NCBI GenBank assembly: GCA_025594325.1 | Contig: JANHCV010000001.1 | Coordinates: 3,906,001-3,970,000, forward strand | Origin: Blastocladiella emersonii ATCC 22665 | Lineage: Eukaryota > Blastocladiomycota > Blastocladiomycetes > Blastocladiales > Blastocladiaceae | DNA: 64,000 bases | Reading direction: 5' to 3' | Part shown: in pieces, positions 10,951 through 23,710 of the stretch | How the letters are laid out: the number at the start of each line of letters is the position of its first letter | Position numbering within the stretch: position 1 is the stretch's first letter | Made by a program: the position numbers and the translations under genes | Notes under the pieces: model-generated | The model's database searches: none | What the model was told of the DNA's origin: nothing | The model's input: the letters and a program-made list of their open reading frames with translations, nothing else

Positions 10951-13900
10951 ATGCCACCACCAGCTCCCGCGGCGCAGGGCCTGACACCGCTCGTGCTGCC
11001 GCCAGTCAAGGCGCCGGGTACCGTGTTCCAGCCCGTGGAGCTCGTCGTGCCGACGACGCCCAAGGACAAGGACCGGAAAGCCGCCGTGACCGTCGCCACG
11101 CCCGTCTTCGTCACGAGCGGATTCGTCAACCTGAGCGATGACGTCGAGGGCGCGCCCACGGCGTTCCAGGCGTCGCTCGGCGACCCGCCGCCCGATCTCT
11201 CGGGCTCGGTCCCAACGGTCCCGTACCGCAACCTGCCGCGCGACAACGTGGTCGCGCTGCTGCACAAGGTCAACACGCGCGACAGCGCCAAGGCCGCGCA
11301 GGCCGCGTCTTCCTCCAAGCCCGCCGCGAGACCGGCGGCCGCGGGCGGCGCACCCGCCGACTACTCGTACACGCGCAAGTACAAACGCAACATCGTCGCG
11401 AAGCCGACGCCCGGCGTCGTGGCGGCATCGCAGCGGCGCAAGAAGAACCGCCGCGAGGTGACGCTGCAGTCGAACCTCGACGATATCCGCACGTTCCGCA
11501 ATACCATGGTCGCGCCGGCGCCTGGGCTCGGGCTGATCAAGGACGAGTTCCTCGAGTTCGAGTCGCCCAACCCGCCGGCCGGCAAGAAGAAGCGCCAGTC
11601 GGTCGTCAACCAGGGCGCCGCCTCTCCGGCTGCGGCTGCCGCGGCGGCGGCCGGCGCGAACGCGCTGCTCGCGGCCATCGGCGAGCTTCCCGGCGAGGGC
11701 GCTGCAGCTGCTACTCTCACCGCCGTTGGAGCCGACGGTGCCATTGCGGCCGCCCGGCTGGCGGCGAGCGGCGAGCCAGCGCCTGGAGCCGTCCCGGCCG
11801 AGACGATCGTGAACCCGTTCATGGTCATGTGCGACGACGTGGTCAACTCGCTGGCCGAGTTCGAGTCGGCGATGCAGACCTTTTCGCTGTGGAAGAACGA
11901 CTTCCTCAAGCAGAACGTGACGTCGGGCGTCAAGCTGACGCTGGCGCTCATGGTGTCCAAGATCGTGCGCACCCAGTCGGACCTGTCGCAGATGGTGCTC
12001 GAGCTGATCCGCGGCGTGCGCGTGTACTCGAGCCAGTGGGCCGACAAGCTCAACGCCATCACCGAGCTCGAGGAGGAGCACGCGCGCCAGTCGCGCGCTT
12101 TCGACATTGCCCTGCGCAAGCTCGAGAGCATGCACGGCCAGGTCACCCGCAACCGCACCAACCGCCAGATCTTCATGTGGGAGTATATCACCAAGAAGCT
12201 CGTCCGCCGACACCAGGAGCTCGCCGCCATGGAGGACGATAGCGACGACGACAGCGACTGGGACAAGGAGTCGGTCTCTGGCGACGAGGACGGCGAGGCC
12301 GATGACGCGGACGCCGTGGCCTCGGGTGCGAGCCTGTCTGGCTCCCGCGGACCAAGCGCTCCGGGCACGGCGCCTGGAACCGCCGCGCCGGCCGTCGGGT
12401 CGCTGCTCAAGCAGGAGTACGCCAAGGTCGTCGGCGGCCTCGCGGCCTCGGGTCCCGCACCGAAACCTGCCGCCGCGACGGGCTCCAAGAAGTCCAAGGC
12501 CGGCGACGACGACAAGGGCAAGTCCAAGTCGTCGTCCAAGGACAAGACGGGTACCGGTGGCGGCAAGAAGCCGCGCGACGACGCGCAGCGCGTGCACGAG
12601 ATCCGGTCGATCCTCGAGTCGAAGCGCAAGGAGCGCGAGGCGCAGCTGCGCGCCGCGCAGGAGGCCGAGCTGCCGCGGCGCGCCATGCTCGAGCAAAAGT
12701 TCAACGAGCTGCTCAACCGCATGTACCCGTCGCTGCCGCGGTCCATCTTCGCGTTCCACCAGCGCGAGCGCCACGCGCCCATGTACTACGCGTCCGAAGT
12801 GCTCGTGCTCGAGATCCCCAAGGGCGAGCCGCCCAAGGACCTGTCGAAGCGGAGCGCGTGGCTCGCCGAGGACGCGGTCGAGCTCGCGCGCCCGCCGCAG
12901 CCCCGCGGCCTCGTCCGCTCCAACTCGGCCAACGCGCTATACCAGATGGCCAACCACCGCCGCGACTTTGTCCCGCTCAAGGAGCGCGAGCTCATGCAGA
13001 AGGCCAGCGACGCGCTCATGAAGGCGCACCGCGCGCGGTTCCCGGCCCACGCCCTGCGCTTCGACAAGGTGCTCGGGTCGCCCGCAGGGTCCAAGCCGGG
13101 CACGGCGCCGACCGACTACGACGGCGACGCGGCGCTGCTCACGATCCCGCACGTCGACCTCAACAAGACGTGGTTCACACTGCAGGACGTGGTCGAGCTC
13201 TCGCTGCTGCACATGCAGCAGATTCAGCAGCTACGCAACGAATACGAGTGCGTCGACCTTCGCTTTCAATCGCATTGATGGAGCCGTGCTGACCGAGCGA
13301 CCATGGCCGTGTAGAAACCGCGTCCTCCAGCTCACCCAGCTCAACACTCAGCACAACGTCATCCCGAAGAACTGGCAGCACGTCACCGATGCCGCGCCAA
13401 CGCCAAGGCAGGGCGGATCGCGCGCCGAACTGCGCAGCCGCAACCAGTCGGGCGCGTCGCTGGCCAAGCAGTCCGGCCAGCAACTGCACCAGCCGCCGCG
13501 CAAGAGCAAGTCGCCGGGTCCCGCGGCCAAACCATCGCCGCCGAGCCCGCGGCGCAAGTCGCCGATCCGGTTTAAGCCCAAGCCGATCCTCAACTCGTCG
13601 CTGCTCGACATGACGGTACGTGGACTCGAGTCTGTCGCGCGAATCGAACTAACGCGATCGACGCCCTAGTTCATGGATCGAATGACGCGCATGGCCGCGG
13701 CAGCGCACAAGCGCAAGGCCGACGTGTCCGAGCGCATCATGCGCAAGGAGTTCGAGGAGAACCTCACCAAGGTGGTCCGCGATCGCACGCAAACGTTTTC
13801 CAAGGAGCAGGTCGTCGAGCTCATGGAGCGTGGTACGCTGGCCTCGCACCTAGATTCGCCGCGACGTACTGCTGACCTTCGCGTTTCTTGGTAGTTTTGC

Positions 13901-14181
13901 CCGCCGTCTTCATGCCGCTGCCCGAGAAGGAGCCCGAGGCGCCGTCGTTTCCATCACGGCCGCCATCTCGAGGTACGAATCGTTCAGGTCGGGGCCGTGA
14001 GTGTCGCGCGATATTAACGACGGCTTGTGTAGTCATGGACCGCTTCAAACCACGCTCGCCACACTCGGGAAGCGGCGACGGCAAGGTCACCGAGGACGAG
14101 TTCGACTTGTTCGAGATCGCGCGACCACTTTCACGGCGAGGCCAAGAAGGACCACCACCACCACCACCACCCCAAACCTGA
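10951..14181 (+). CDS. Large protein of unknown family, divergent from IQCA1
   Basis: Five exons (10951-13247, 13315-13615, 13670-13832, 13895-13972, 14033-14181) encode 995 residues. I do not recognise the family. The first ~190 residues are Pro/Ala/Lys-rich. Residues ~290-430 are helical: NPFMVMCDDVVNSLAEFE, WKNDFLKQNVTSGVKL, LELIRGVRVYSSQW and a Glu-rich coiled coil. An acidic tract (MEDDSDDDSDWDKE) and a Lys-rich linker follow. The next helical block is RVHEIRSILESKRKEREAQL to LNRMYPSLPRSIF, then DLNKTWFTLQDVVELSLLHM. The last exon has GSGDGKVTEDEFDLFE, like half an EF-hand loop, then seven prolines. No signal or membrane segment is seen. The shared promoter with IQCA1 makes a flagellar role plausible but unproven. 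Confidence 0.75.
14150..14170. repeat. (CCA)n trinucleotide tract
   Basis: The tract encodes a run of prolines at the C-terminus of the 10951 gene in the spliced frame. In another frame it would encode histidines. Confidence 0.8.
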
Positions 14182-14232
14182 GCCATTGAGCGATCATAGA
14201 AGATTTTTGCAATTGATTCATGATCATGGCCA

Positions 14233-16931
14233 TCAAGACATGTCAACGGGCGTCGTGTTGAGCGGACTCGTGATGGCGAGCACTTGCGCGACCGTGCTCG
14301 TCAAGTGCATGTCGGCAGCCTCGCCGGACGCGACGTCGGCCAGCACCGAGAGCAGCGTGCCGTGAGGCTACAGTAAGGTCGATAGTCAGTGCTCCGTCGC
14401 CACACGCGTGGCACTCAATCGTACCTTGCACTCGGCCGACCACTTGATGAGGTCGGCCTCGTTCGAGATAAAGTACGCCTTGCGCGCCTTGGTCGAGATG
14501 ACGTGGTTGTAGTTGGCCACGATGACGCAGCCGGGCTGCGCCTGCTTCTCGCCCGACGAGTCGGGCGCGGTGCCCGGCGGCGAGCCGGCGGCCGCGGACC
14601 CGGGCGGCGCGTCGGCGGCAGCTGGGTCGCTCGATGGCGGAGCAGCAGTGCCGGGCTTGGTCTCGGGCGCCGGTGCTGCAGGCGTAGCCGGCGCAGCGGG
14701 CTCGGTGGCCGCGCCGCCACCTTCGGCCGATGCGGCCGACTCCTGCAGGACGACCTCGGGCAGCAGCGGAGGCGCGACGACCTCGGGCTCGCCCGTGTAG
14801 ACCATGGCGCAGAACACGCGCGCATTGACGCTCGTCAGGTTGGCCTTGTGCGCGGAGAAGGCGAGCTGCGTGCACCGCGTGGCCATGGCCCAGTAGCACT
14901 CGTTGTCCTCCTTGATCGGGCTCGTGTTTTGGTCGAGGAAGCTGCACGGCGATGCAAAGGCGAGGCCGAAGCGGCAGAGTTTCTACACGGTCAAGCGGAG
15001 GTGAGTGGAGTCGGACGCTCAAAAGCGGCCGGGTTGTACCATGAAGAAGAGCGTCGGCGGGAACCATTTGCCCTTGAAGACCTCGAGCCGGTCGTTCATC
15101 GGGCGGATCAGCGTGACGCCCTTGGCCGAGATCTCGACCTCGAGGTCGCTCCACTTGCCGTTCATGGACAGGCGGACCGACGGGAACAGCGGTGGCGGGT
15201 CGAGCGGGCCGGGGAGCACGGGTCGCAGCCGCCATTCCTCGGACGGGAAGTCGGAGAAGGCCTCCTGGACGAGCGCGCACGGCTTGAAGACGGACGTCTT
15301 GAACTGAACGGTGCCCTTGGCCCGGTCAATCTCGACGTCCGAGATGCCCTCGGTGCGCCACGTGCAGCTTTTGGCGCACCACCACTTGACCGTCGCGAGC
15401 GGGTGGAGGAACAGCTCGCTGCCGACCGAGTACGAGATGATCATGGCCGAGTCGTCATCCTTGACTGGCGTGGGAGCCGAGCCGGGCGGTGCAGTCGAGC
15501 CGTCGCCGCCGACCGCTCCGTTGCTGCCCGTAGCACCGCTGGCTGCCGCTGCGGCTGCCGTAGCGTTCGGCGACGACGCGTCGAGCGAGCCCTCGCCGCC
15601 GCCCGAGTCTCCGCTTCCGTCGCCGCCTTCACCCTCCTCGGTGCCGCGCGGGAACGGATACGGGACGTGGCGGACCGAGAGGTCGTTGGCGAGCAGGGCG
15701 CGGATCGTCCAGAAATCGGCCGTCTTGGGCAGCTCGGGGAGCTCAAGCAGGCTGAAGAAGATGACGCCGTCGAGGATGATGTGGCGGCTGACGAGCCGGT
15801 CGTCGCGACTTGTCGTGTTCTGCTGCAAGCTGAGGTCCATGAGCGTCGAGTCGCTGCGGTCGTGGATCACGCGGATCGCGACGTTGGCGAGAGTCAGCGA
15901 CTTGGGCAGCGTGACGTGCATGTCGGCGACGTCGAAGGCCTTGTGGCGCGGGTTTTTGGTGTAGTTGGCCCACAGGCAGAACCGGACCGAGGGCGGAAAG
16001 TCCTGAAAGATGAGCAGGTTCTCGGTCGACTCGCGCGGGAAGAGCTCCGAGTTCTGCAACAGTACGTGTGTGTGAGCAGCGTTCGGGCGAACGGTTCAGT
16101 GCGAGGACGAACCTGTAGGATATGCGCGGAAAGCGCGTCCCACTTGCGCTCGATCGCGGCACGTGCCTCGCGGATGTTGAAGGCGTAGCGGTCCGCCTTG
16201 CCGTCGCGGTAGTCGATGGACCGCGAGTAGCGAGTTTCGAGGAGCGCGTGCAGCTACACGACAACGTGTGAGCGACGGGATCGAGTTGCACGTCATCGGA
16301 GACTGAGCCGTACCCGCTCCGCCTCGGCGAGGTCGCTCTCGAGGTAGCCGAACGACGGCTTCTCGGGGAGCTGAATGAACTCGGCGAGGTACGCGACGAC
16401 CTCGGCCTCGACGCGCGGGTTGGGCAGCCGCGAACACGAGATATACGCGTCCCACTACACGGATTTCAAGTAAGCATCGAAGGGTTCGGTACGGTGATCA
16501 AAGTACGAACCTCCTCCTCCTTGTCTCTTGCCGCAAGGATCCCGTCGACATGGCCAACCATCTGCTGGCGCAGCTCGACGGACGCTTGCCGCTCGGACTC
16601 GAATGTGCCCTCCTCCTAGATACGCTCGGTTGGCGTAAGCGATGGATGTGCAGCCGAGCCCTCGACGACTCGCGTACCGCTTCAAGCGCGGCGTCGCGCT
16701 CCTCGCGGTCCTTTTGCTCAGCGAGCTCGGCCTCGCGCTGCCGTGCCAGCTCGGCCAGTCGTGCCGCTATAGAGCACCCGATCGCTTAGAGCAAAAACAT
16801 AAGATGACCGCGGGCTACATCCTACCTTCCTCCTCCTTGCGTTTCTGCTCCTCGAGAGCGAGCCGTTCGGCTTCGAGCTCCTTCTTGCTCTTTTTCTTCT
16901 TCTTGCCGTCCTTTTTCGCAGAGCCGGGCAT
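14233..16931 (-). CDS. DNAI7: Dynein axonemal intermediate chain 7 (CASC1/IC97-like)
   Basis: Eight exons (16931-16826, 16766-16678, 16615-16511, 16454-16314, 16253-16113, 16053-15040, 14982-14425, 14367-14233) encode 762 residues. DNAI7 is a subunit or assembly partner of the inner-arm dynein I1/f complex in the flagellar axoneme. The N-terminus is a Lys/Glu-rich coil. Next come WDAYISCSRLPNPRVEAEV and the central family block VRFCLWANYTKNPRHKAF, where homologs read L-C-I-W-A-N-L-x-K-N-P-R. Beyond it are DLSLQQNTTSRDDR and EISAKGVTLIRPMNDRLEV. Two low-complexity Pro/Ala/Gly inserts (around 15470-15640 and 14540-14760) enlarge the protein. It converges on the 10951 gene with ~50 bp between stops. 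Introns here use more varied donors (GTAGGA, GTTCGT) than elsewhere. Confidence 0.86.
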
Positions 16932-17177
16932 GATGCGTCAACTTAGATACGTCAAAGCTTCGTAATGCTCGTCCTCAAGAGCGGTGGTGGCTCGCGCGAC
17001 GAGACGATCGACAGCCGACGCGTAGCGACGCGTGGGGTCGGCATCACGTGGTGTGATGCATGATTGTCTCGCGACGTGTCTCGCGGCCTGTCGCGGCGTG
17101 TCTCGCGTTTTCCTTTCGCTTCGCGTCGCGGACGCGCACAAGGCGAGTACGAGGTAGCTTTCTACAATTTTTGTATT
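16932..17177. promoter_or_regulatory. DNAI7 upstream region with motif cluster
   Basis: From about 17017 the gap has GACGCGTAGCGACGCGTGG, ATCACGTGGTGTGAT (CACGTG inside an imperfect palindrome), and repeated GTCTCGCG. It also serves as the 3' flank of the WD40 gene. Confidence 0.42.
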
Positions 17178-20100
17178 CTACCCCCGCCGACCGCTTTGCG
17201 ACGACGAGTGAGCGTGACCGTGCCCGCTGTTCCCAAGCCCGCTGCCGCCCGAGTAGAACCGGGTCGGGTCCTTTGAGTAGTTCGGCTTCTCGGGCAGCTT
17301 GATGTCGGCCAGCTCGTACTTGGTGTGCCGGACCAGCTCCTTGTACACGGACTCGGGCCGGACATGCCCGATCCGCACCGTCGGCCGGTCCACGCCGGTC
17401 GGGTGGGACTTGGCGTGCGAGTAGCAGAAGTGCGAGGTGCCGTGCTGGACCCGCAGCTCGTCGTCGTCGACGCGCCACTCGCGGCTCATTCGTTGCCTTG
17501 CCGTGAAGTCTGTAGCGGGGTGTGTGAGTGGTCAGCGGTTCGTGCTGCTAAGATGTTCGCGACGGTCATGTGTACCCTTCCACTTGCGCACGACGTGCAT
17601 CTGCATTGCGATCACACGGCTCGACTGCGACACCTTGACCAGCGACGTGGGCTGCTGGAGAATCTTGGCGTTGACCATGGCCGTCACCTCATTCTCGAGA
17701 TCCTTGAGCTGCTGCTGCGCGTTGGTCTCTACATTCGCGTGTACGGGGCGGCTTTTAGTGATGGGTGTCGGCAGTCGCGCGAAGCTGGAACACACCTTTC
17801 GGATCCATGGAGGCCTCGAACGCCTTGAAGTTGGCCCACGCCTTGAGGACCTCCTCCTCGAGCTCGAAGGTCGGGTTGTTGAGGGCCTGGAGAGCTACGC
17901 AATCCGATGGACGACGAGTGAGACTTCGCCGTGGCAGCGAGTTCAAATGAAGCCGTACCGAACGAGGCCTGGTTCGAGTTCTGCTGGAGCATGCCGTTCT
18001 TCGAGCCTACGGTAAAGCGCGTCAGCACCATCATCAACCCCAACACACCGTGCGCCTGTACCCTTCCACAGATCGACGACGGCCGCCTTGAGATGATCGC
18101 GGTGCGTCTCGAGAAAGTGTTTGCGCTTCTTCTCGATCAGGTTCTCTTGCCGCACGTCCTGCGGAATCGGGAGGAACGTGGACGGGTCGTCGAGGTCCCA
18201 CGAATCCTCCTGGCCGAAGATCCCGATGTGTGTTCCTGTAATCAAGTGCGACGGGATGAGTTGCGACTCGAGCGCGTCGAGCAGCGGATGCCATACCGTC
18301 AAGGGTCCACATGCGGATCGTCGTGTCCGAAGACGCCGAGAGAAAGGCGTTGTGCGTCGAGATGAAGCTCACGCTACACATGGCCTCCGTTGTTAGCGCT
18401 CGAGTCCACGACACGGCCGAGCAGCGTACCTCGTCACGCCGATGTTGTGGCACTTCCACATGGACTTGAGCTGCACCACGTCGACGAGCGTGTCGTTGCC
18501 ACGCAGAATAAACGGCGCGATCTCGATGACACGGACGTGGCCGAGCGAGCCGCCGACCACGAGCTTGGTCCCCGCCAGGTTCACGGCCATGCAGGTCAGG
18601 CCCTCGCCCTCGGGCAGGCCGCACGAGGCCTCGAAGACCATGCGCGACTCGTACACGTCCCAGATGCGGAGGAACCCGTCGGCGTGCGCCGAGATGAGCG
18701 GGAATCGGTGCGACTTGGAGTAGTTGTCGTTCTGCTTGTCGTACAGGAAGAAGAGCTAGATTTCGGGGGCGTGAGCTGTCGTAAACCGAGCGGTGAGTGC
18801 GATCAACGTACCTCCTCGACTGCCTTGGACTCGAGACTCTTGTACTCGAGGAACGGGTCCTTGAGGTTGCACCGCCACGTCCCGCTCTCGAGGTTCCACA
18901 CGACGATGCGGCCGTCGAGCCCGCCCGTCGCGAGGAGCGCAGCCGGCGCGAACGTGACGCACAGGATGTCCTCCTCGTGGCCGCGGTGCGCGTCGGCCAT
19001 CTCGCGCAGCGGCCACACCTCGAACGCCTCGGGGTCGTCCAGGAACACGCTGATCTTGTGGTCCCAGCCGACGGCGAGAATGTACTTGTTGGCGCCGACC
19101 TCGGCAAACAGCACGGCGCTGACCTCTGCCGCGTTGTGCTTGTAGCACTTGCGGAGCAGCTGGCCGTTGTTGAAGTTCCACACCTTGACGATCCCGTCGC
19201 GGCTCGCCGTGATGAGCCGGCGGCCGCTGTTGTCGAAGCACATGGCCGTGATTTCGAAGGCCTACACGTCGCGATGCGAGTGAGTTTTGGGCCATGAAAG
19301 TCGGTCGGGTGCACGTACGCCGTGAACCTGGTTGAACTGGAACGTCTTCTCGCCCGAGTGCGCGTCCCAGACGCTGACGGCCGACTCCTCACACCCGGAC
19401 ACGACCTGGTGGAACGAGTTGTTGAACATGGCCGCGACGATGGGGGCCTCGTGGCTCTGGACGAGCGAGTGTTTGTGCTGCGTGTACAACGGCCACGACT
19501 CGAGCTTGCTGGACCCGGTGATGAGCTGGCGGTGCACGTTGTCGAAGTAGATGGACGAGATGATGTTTTCGGGCCGGTGCGGGAACCGGTCCGTCAGGGT
19601 CTGCAGGCAGAACATGGTCTTGATGTTCCAGATCTTGATGACCTTGTCCTCGCTCAGACTGATGACGTGGCCGTCGGTCTGGTTCACGAGCACGTCGGTG
19701 ACCACGGCGTTGTGCCCGACCAGGCTGCCCGCGGCCTTGCTGAGTACGTAGGGGTTCCAGAGTCGCACAATTCTACACGTGCGAGTGTGGTCAGCACACG
19801 GCAACGAGTTGGTCACGCAGAGAGGAATGTACTTGTCGCGGCCACCCGTGATGATGAATGATGGCCGGCGGCAGTAGTCGAAGCACCGCACGCCCTTGGG
19901 GACGCTGATCGAGCGTGCAGTCCTGCGCTCGAGGTCGTTGATGATGAGCGACTTGACGCTCTCGCTCGAGCACGTCACGAACGCGTTGATCTCGCGGAAG
20001 CACTGGATGCGCTCGACCCACTCGCCGTCGTGGTGGACCTTTTTCTACACGAGCGCAATAGTCGGAGGGGTCAGTCAAGCAGGACTGGTACCACAGCCGT

Positions 20101-21536
20101 GCTCGCGTACCCGATGCAGAGTGATGTTGCCCTTGTACGGGTTGTCGTCGCGGTGGGAGAGGACCGACGGCTTGACGGTGCTCGACTCGTTATCGTTGGT
20201 GTACTCGGTGAAGAAGCGGCGCGTGAACGAGAGGATGTTGATGAAGCCGCCGTCGTCGCCGAACACGAGGACCGAGCGCTCGTCCTCGAACTTGCCTACA
20301 CTCTGCAGTGTCAGTCACAGCTCGGCTGGTTGCGAAGAGCGCAGCCGACGTACTCGCATAGGCGATGCAGAGCGGATTGTTCTCGAGCGGCGCGATGGTG
20401 ATCAACTTGCGCGGCTTGATGGACATCATCTCGAAGATGGTCAGCCTAGAGGAGCGGCACCGTTAGCGGAAGTGGCATCGCACAGCGAAGTCGGAAAGTA
20501 CGCACTGGCGATCGTCAGAGACGACGGCGAGCTTGTTCTGGTCCTGCATTAGCACGGCGTCGGTGACCCATGCCTGGGAGCCCTCGCGCGTCGAGAGCGA
20601 GCGCTGGAGCTTGAGCTTCGGCGACCACAGGCAAATGGATCCGTCGCGGCTGATCGAAAAGTACTTGCGCTCCTTGGGGATGTAGTCGATGCGCTTGATG
20701 AGGTCCTTGTGCGACGAGTCGACGAGCTTGCGCACGCGCTCGTCGATGATGGATTTCTACACGAGGGTGACGAGGAGTCAGCAACGAGCTCGGAGTTTGT
20801 GGGCGGGAGCAGCGGTCGGCGAGACGGACAATGTACTCTTGGTTCAGGCCGCCGACCATGACGACAAAGGTGGAGAACTCGTCCCAGCTCACGGTGCCGT
20901 CCGAGTTGGCGTCGATCTTCATGAACAACTGGGTCATCTGGTCGAAGGACAGGTTGCCGCCAAGCACCTTGCCGAAGACTTCCCGGAACTACACGAGGAG
21001 CCGTCAGCGGGCCGCGAAGGTCCGATGAAGCAAGCGAGAGCGCGTACCGTGTCAATGTCGAAGCCCTCCTCGCCGTCCTCGTTGCGGTGCGACTTGAAGA
21101 TGGTCATGAGCTGCTCAAAGTGGTGAATGTTCATGTACTGCTGAATGTCGTCGGTCCTACACATGTCGACGGAGTGAGCCACGGGTCGGCACACGGTGGC
21201 TCACGACCACGTACGCCGTCTTGCCGGCCTTGCGCTTGGGCGGCGGCGCGAGCGCCGTGTTCGACTGGTCATTCTCCTGGTCGCCTGGAGTGCGGTTCCG
21301 CAGGAGCAGGTCGTCGTCCGATTCATCGTCAATCGAGGGTGGTAGCAAGAATGATTGGGTGGCGGCGAATAAGTCATCCATGGTTGCAAAAGTGTGTGTG
21401 GGTAGAGGCAGAGGAAGGGAGGATACATACTTCGGTAGCCCGAGGACCCCTCGCCGAGCCGGCCGCGGTCGCTCACGTCCGCATCGGCGGTGAAGGCGGC
21501 GGACAGTCCGATGGTCACGTTGTTGGGCTCGCCCAT
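17178..21536 (-). CDS. EF-hand / WD40 repeat protein, WDR49-like
   Basis: Seventeen exons encode 1098 residues: 21536-21431, 21284-21215, 21156-21048, 20988-20830, 20756-20506, 20445-20354, 20295-20111, 20044-19833, 19772-19319, 19261-18812, 18755-18430, 18373-18297, 18235-18062, 18006-17959, 17894-17796, 17728-17576, 17509-17178. An N-terminal EF-hand pair ends in the calcium loop DANSDGTVSWDEF. A long run of WD40 blades follows, such as SISRDGSICLW, TGGRDKIVRLWNP, SLSEDKVIKIW, SGCEESAVSVWD and SASSDTTIRMW. The last ~200 residues are helical plus a tail (HGTSHFCYSHAKSHPTG). EF-hand plus two WD propellers is the layout of WDR49/WDR64/EFCAB8 proteins, mostly found in ciliated cells. Exon 1 was chosen for its strongly GC-biased codons; a second ATG at 21381 inside the first intron is an alternative start. 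Confidence 0.82.
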
Positions 21537-21971
21537 GGTACAAAAGGCAAAGGCAGTGGGGTGCAGGCGCGTCCTTTGTTCGTGCTCAGCTGGGAGAGGT
21601 CACAGGCCTGCTGGGCCCATCAGCGGCGGATCGTTGCATAGGCAGCCGGGCGGCCAGGGGTGGAGGGAAGTGGTTGTTTTGGCCCGCGCGGAAACCGTCG
21701 GAATGCGCGATCACGGCGGCGGCGGCGCGTCTCCGGGCATGGCGAGGCGAGGCGAGACGCGCCGGGTGACGCGTTGCGCCACAGGCGGGAGACGCGGGTG
21801 CGTCACATGATTGATTACAGGCGAGGCGCCGCCGCCGCCGATCCCGAGCGCGATCGCGGACAGTGACCAGGGCCCGAGGGATGGCCCGAACCAGCTCACT
21901 GCCCCTCTCCTCTTCGGCAACGTACCCGCTACTACACGCACTCTCTGCAACGTATCGACGCATTACCGACC
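21537..21971. promoter_or_regulatory. Divergent promoter, WD40 gene / FBXO9-like gene
   Basis: This 435-bp gap contains GGCGAGACGCGCC, GTGACGCGTTGCG, GGGAGACGCGGG and GTCACATGATTGATTA at 21725-21815. No coding sequence is supported. Confidence 0.42.
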
Positions 21972-23544
21972 ATGGACGTGCCCGACGCACCCGTCACCGA
22001 GAACGAGCTCGAGGCGTTCCGCCAGCAGTGGAAGCAGCAACTCACCTCGGGCCAGCACGCGGCCGCCGGCGACGCAAAGCCCGCGCCGCAGGTCTCGCCC
22101 AAGGGTAAGGCCGCGGCCCAAAAGACGAAAAATCGACGTGGCCCTGCTGCTGCTGCTGCGCCGCTCGCGGAACTGGCTCGGCCCGCCGCCGCCGACCCGC
22201 GCGCTGTTGGCAAGAAGCCCACGGCATGGGAATCCGGCGTGGTTCCGCCACCAACAGCGCTCCCCGTCGCGTCTCCTGGGAAAACTAAGGCCAAGGGTAA
22301 GGGCAAGGCGAGCGTTCCCTCCATCACCAACGCCGTCGCCCCGCCATCTGCAGCCAAGGCCAACTTTGCGCAGTCCGCGTCGAAACCCGCTGCACCCGCC
22401 ATCGCGCCCGCCGCTGCCTCATCAAAGCCGCCCGCGCCCAAGCCCGACCTCGAGCCCGCCCTCTCCGAGAACCAGCTCGAGGCGCTCAACATGTACGAGG
22501 AGGCCATGGAGTACGAGTCCGAGGGCCAGCTCGCCGATGCGCTCAAGTTCTACCGCGCCGCCTTTGTACGGTCTCCGTGAACGTGCACGCCGCATCCAAC
22601 TGACCGAATCTCGCGTCATGTAGAAAGTCGACCCTGACGTCGACCTGTTGTACCGGTCCGAGTCGAACCGCCGCGCTGCTGTCGCGGCCGCTGCCTCTGC
22701 CGCCGCGGGCCCATCTGCTGCTGCGCCATTGGCCAAGTCGCTCGTGAGCCAGCCCAAGGGCGACCCGGCCGTGCCGATGCGGCCGTTCGCCGAGTGGTTC
22801 GAGGAGCTCAAGCACCTGCACCACGAGCTCGTCCCGATCAAACCGGGCCGGCCCGTGCCGCTGCAGGTGCTGCCCGACGACCTGATCATCCACGTCCTCA
22901 AGCACGCGCTCGCGACCGACGTGCACAGCTTCTTCACGGTCTCGCTCGTGTGCAAGAAGTTCCTCGTGCTCGCGCGCGAGGCCACCGTGTGGCGTTTCGT
23001 CTGCGGGCGGCACTTCCCGCACCGCGACCTGACGGCGCTCAGCGACGACTGGATGGACTTCTACCGCCGGGAACCGCGCATCCGCACCGACGGCGCGTAC
23101 ATCAGCCCGTGCCGGTACATCCGGCCCGGCTTCTCCGAGACCAGCATCAACGCGCCGATCCTGATCGTCGAGTACTACCGGTACCTGCGGTTCTACCCGG
23201 ACGGCAAGGTGATCTCGCTCATGACGCCGACCGAGCCCAAGTCGACGGTCAAGAACCTGACCGAGGCCAAGCTCGAGCACGCCGAGGGGTTCCAGAAGGG
23301 CGCCTACTCGATCGCCGAGGACAAGGTGTACATCCAGCTGACGGAACGCAGCCGGCCGCACTGCAGCTTCAACCTGACGCTCACGATCCGCATGTCTAAG
23401 CGCCGCAACCGCGCGCTGCGCCTCGAGTGGGACTCGTACACCGTGGTTTCGCCAAACCGGTACTCGGAGCCCGAAGAGTACGAGATGGACATTTCCGAGT
23501 TCAAGCCGTTTGCGTTCGGCAAGGTCCGCAGTTACATCCTATAG
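21972..23544 (+). CDS. FBXO9: F-box only protein 9 / Hrt3-like SCF substrate receptor
   Basis: Exons 21972-22565 and 22624-23544 encode 504 residues. The protein is expected to recruit substrates to an SCF (Skp1-cullin-F-box) ubiquitin ligase. A disordered Ala/Pro/Lys-rich N-terminus leads to one TPR-like helix pair, ALNMYEEAMEYESEGQLADA, split by the intron just before KVDPDVDLLYR. The F-box is at PLQVLPDDLIIHVLKHAL with SLVCKKFLVLAREATVW. The C-terminal domain has ISPCRYIRPGFSETS, YYRYLRFYPDGKVISLMTP and LTIRMSKRRNRALRLEW, all typical of FBXO9/Hrt3. Length and order match fungal members. Confidence 0.9.
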
Positions 23545-23710
23545 CCGTTGTCGCGGTGAGCAGTACATGATCTCTTCCCATCACTTTGTGCAGGCGGGCG
23601 TAGTCGCGTTTCAGCGTCGGCGGAAGGCTTGGAGGCAAGCTTCTCTTCACACGGCGCCGCCGCTCGGATCACTCTCTCCCTCTCCCCATCATCGACACAC
23701 TCACAGAATA

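Noticed and set aside
14101-14250. Alternative frame giving a poly-His C-terminus for the 10951 gene
   Set aside because: Would need a splice site that is not present; the in-phase exon ends in poly-Pro and a stop at 14179-14181.
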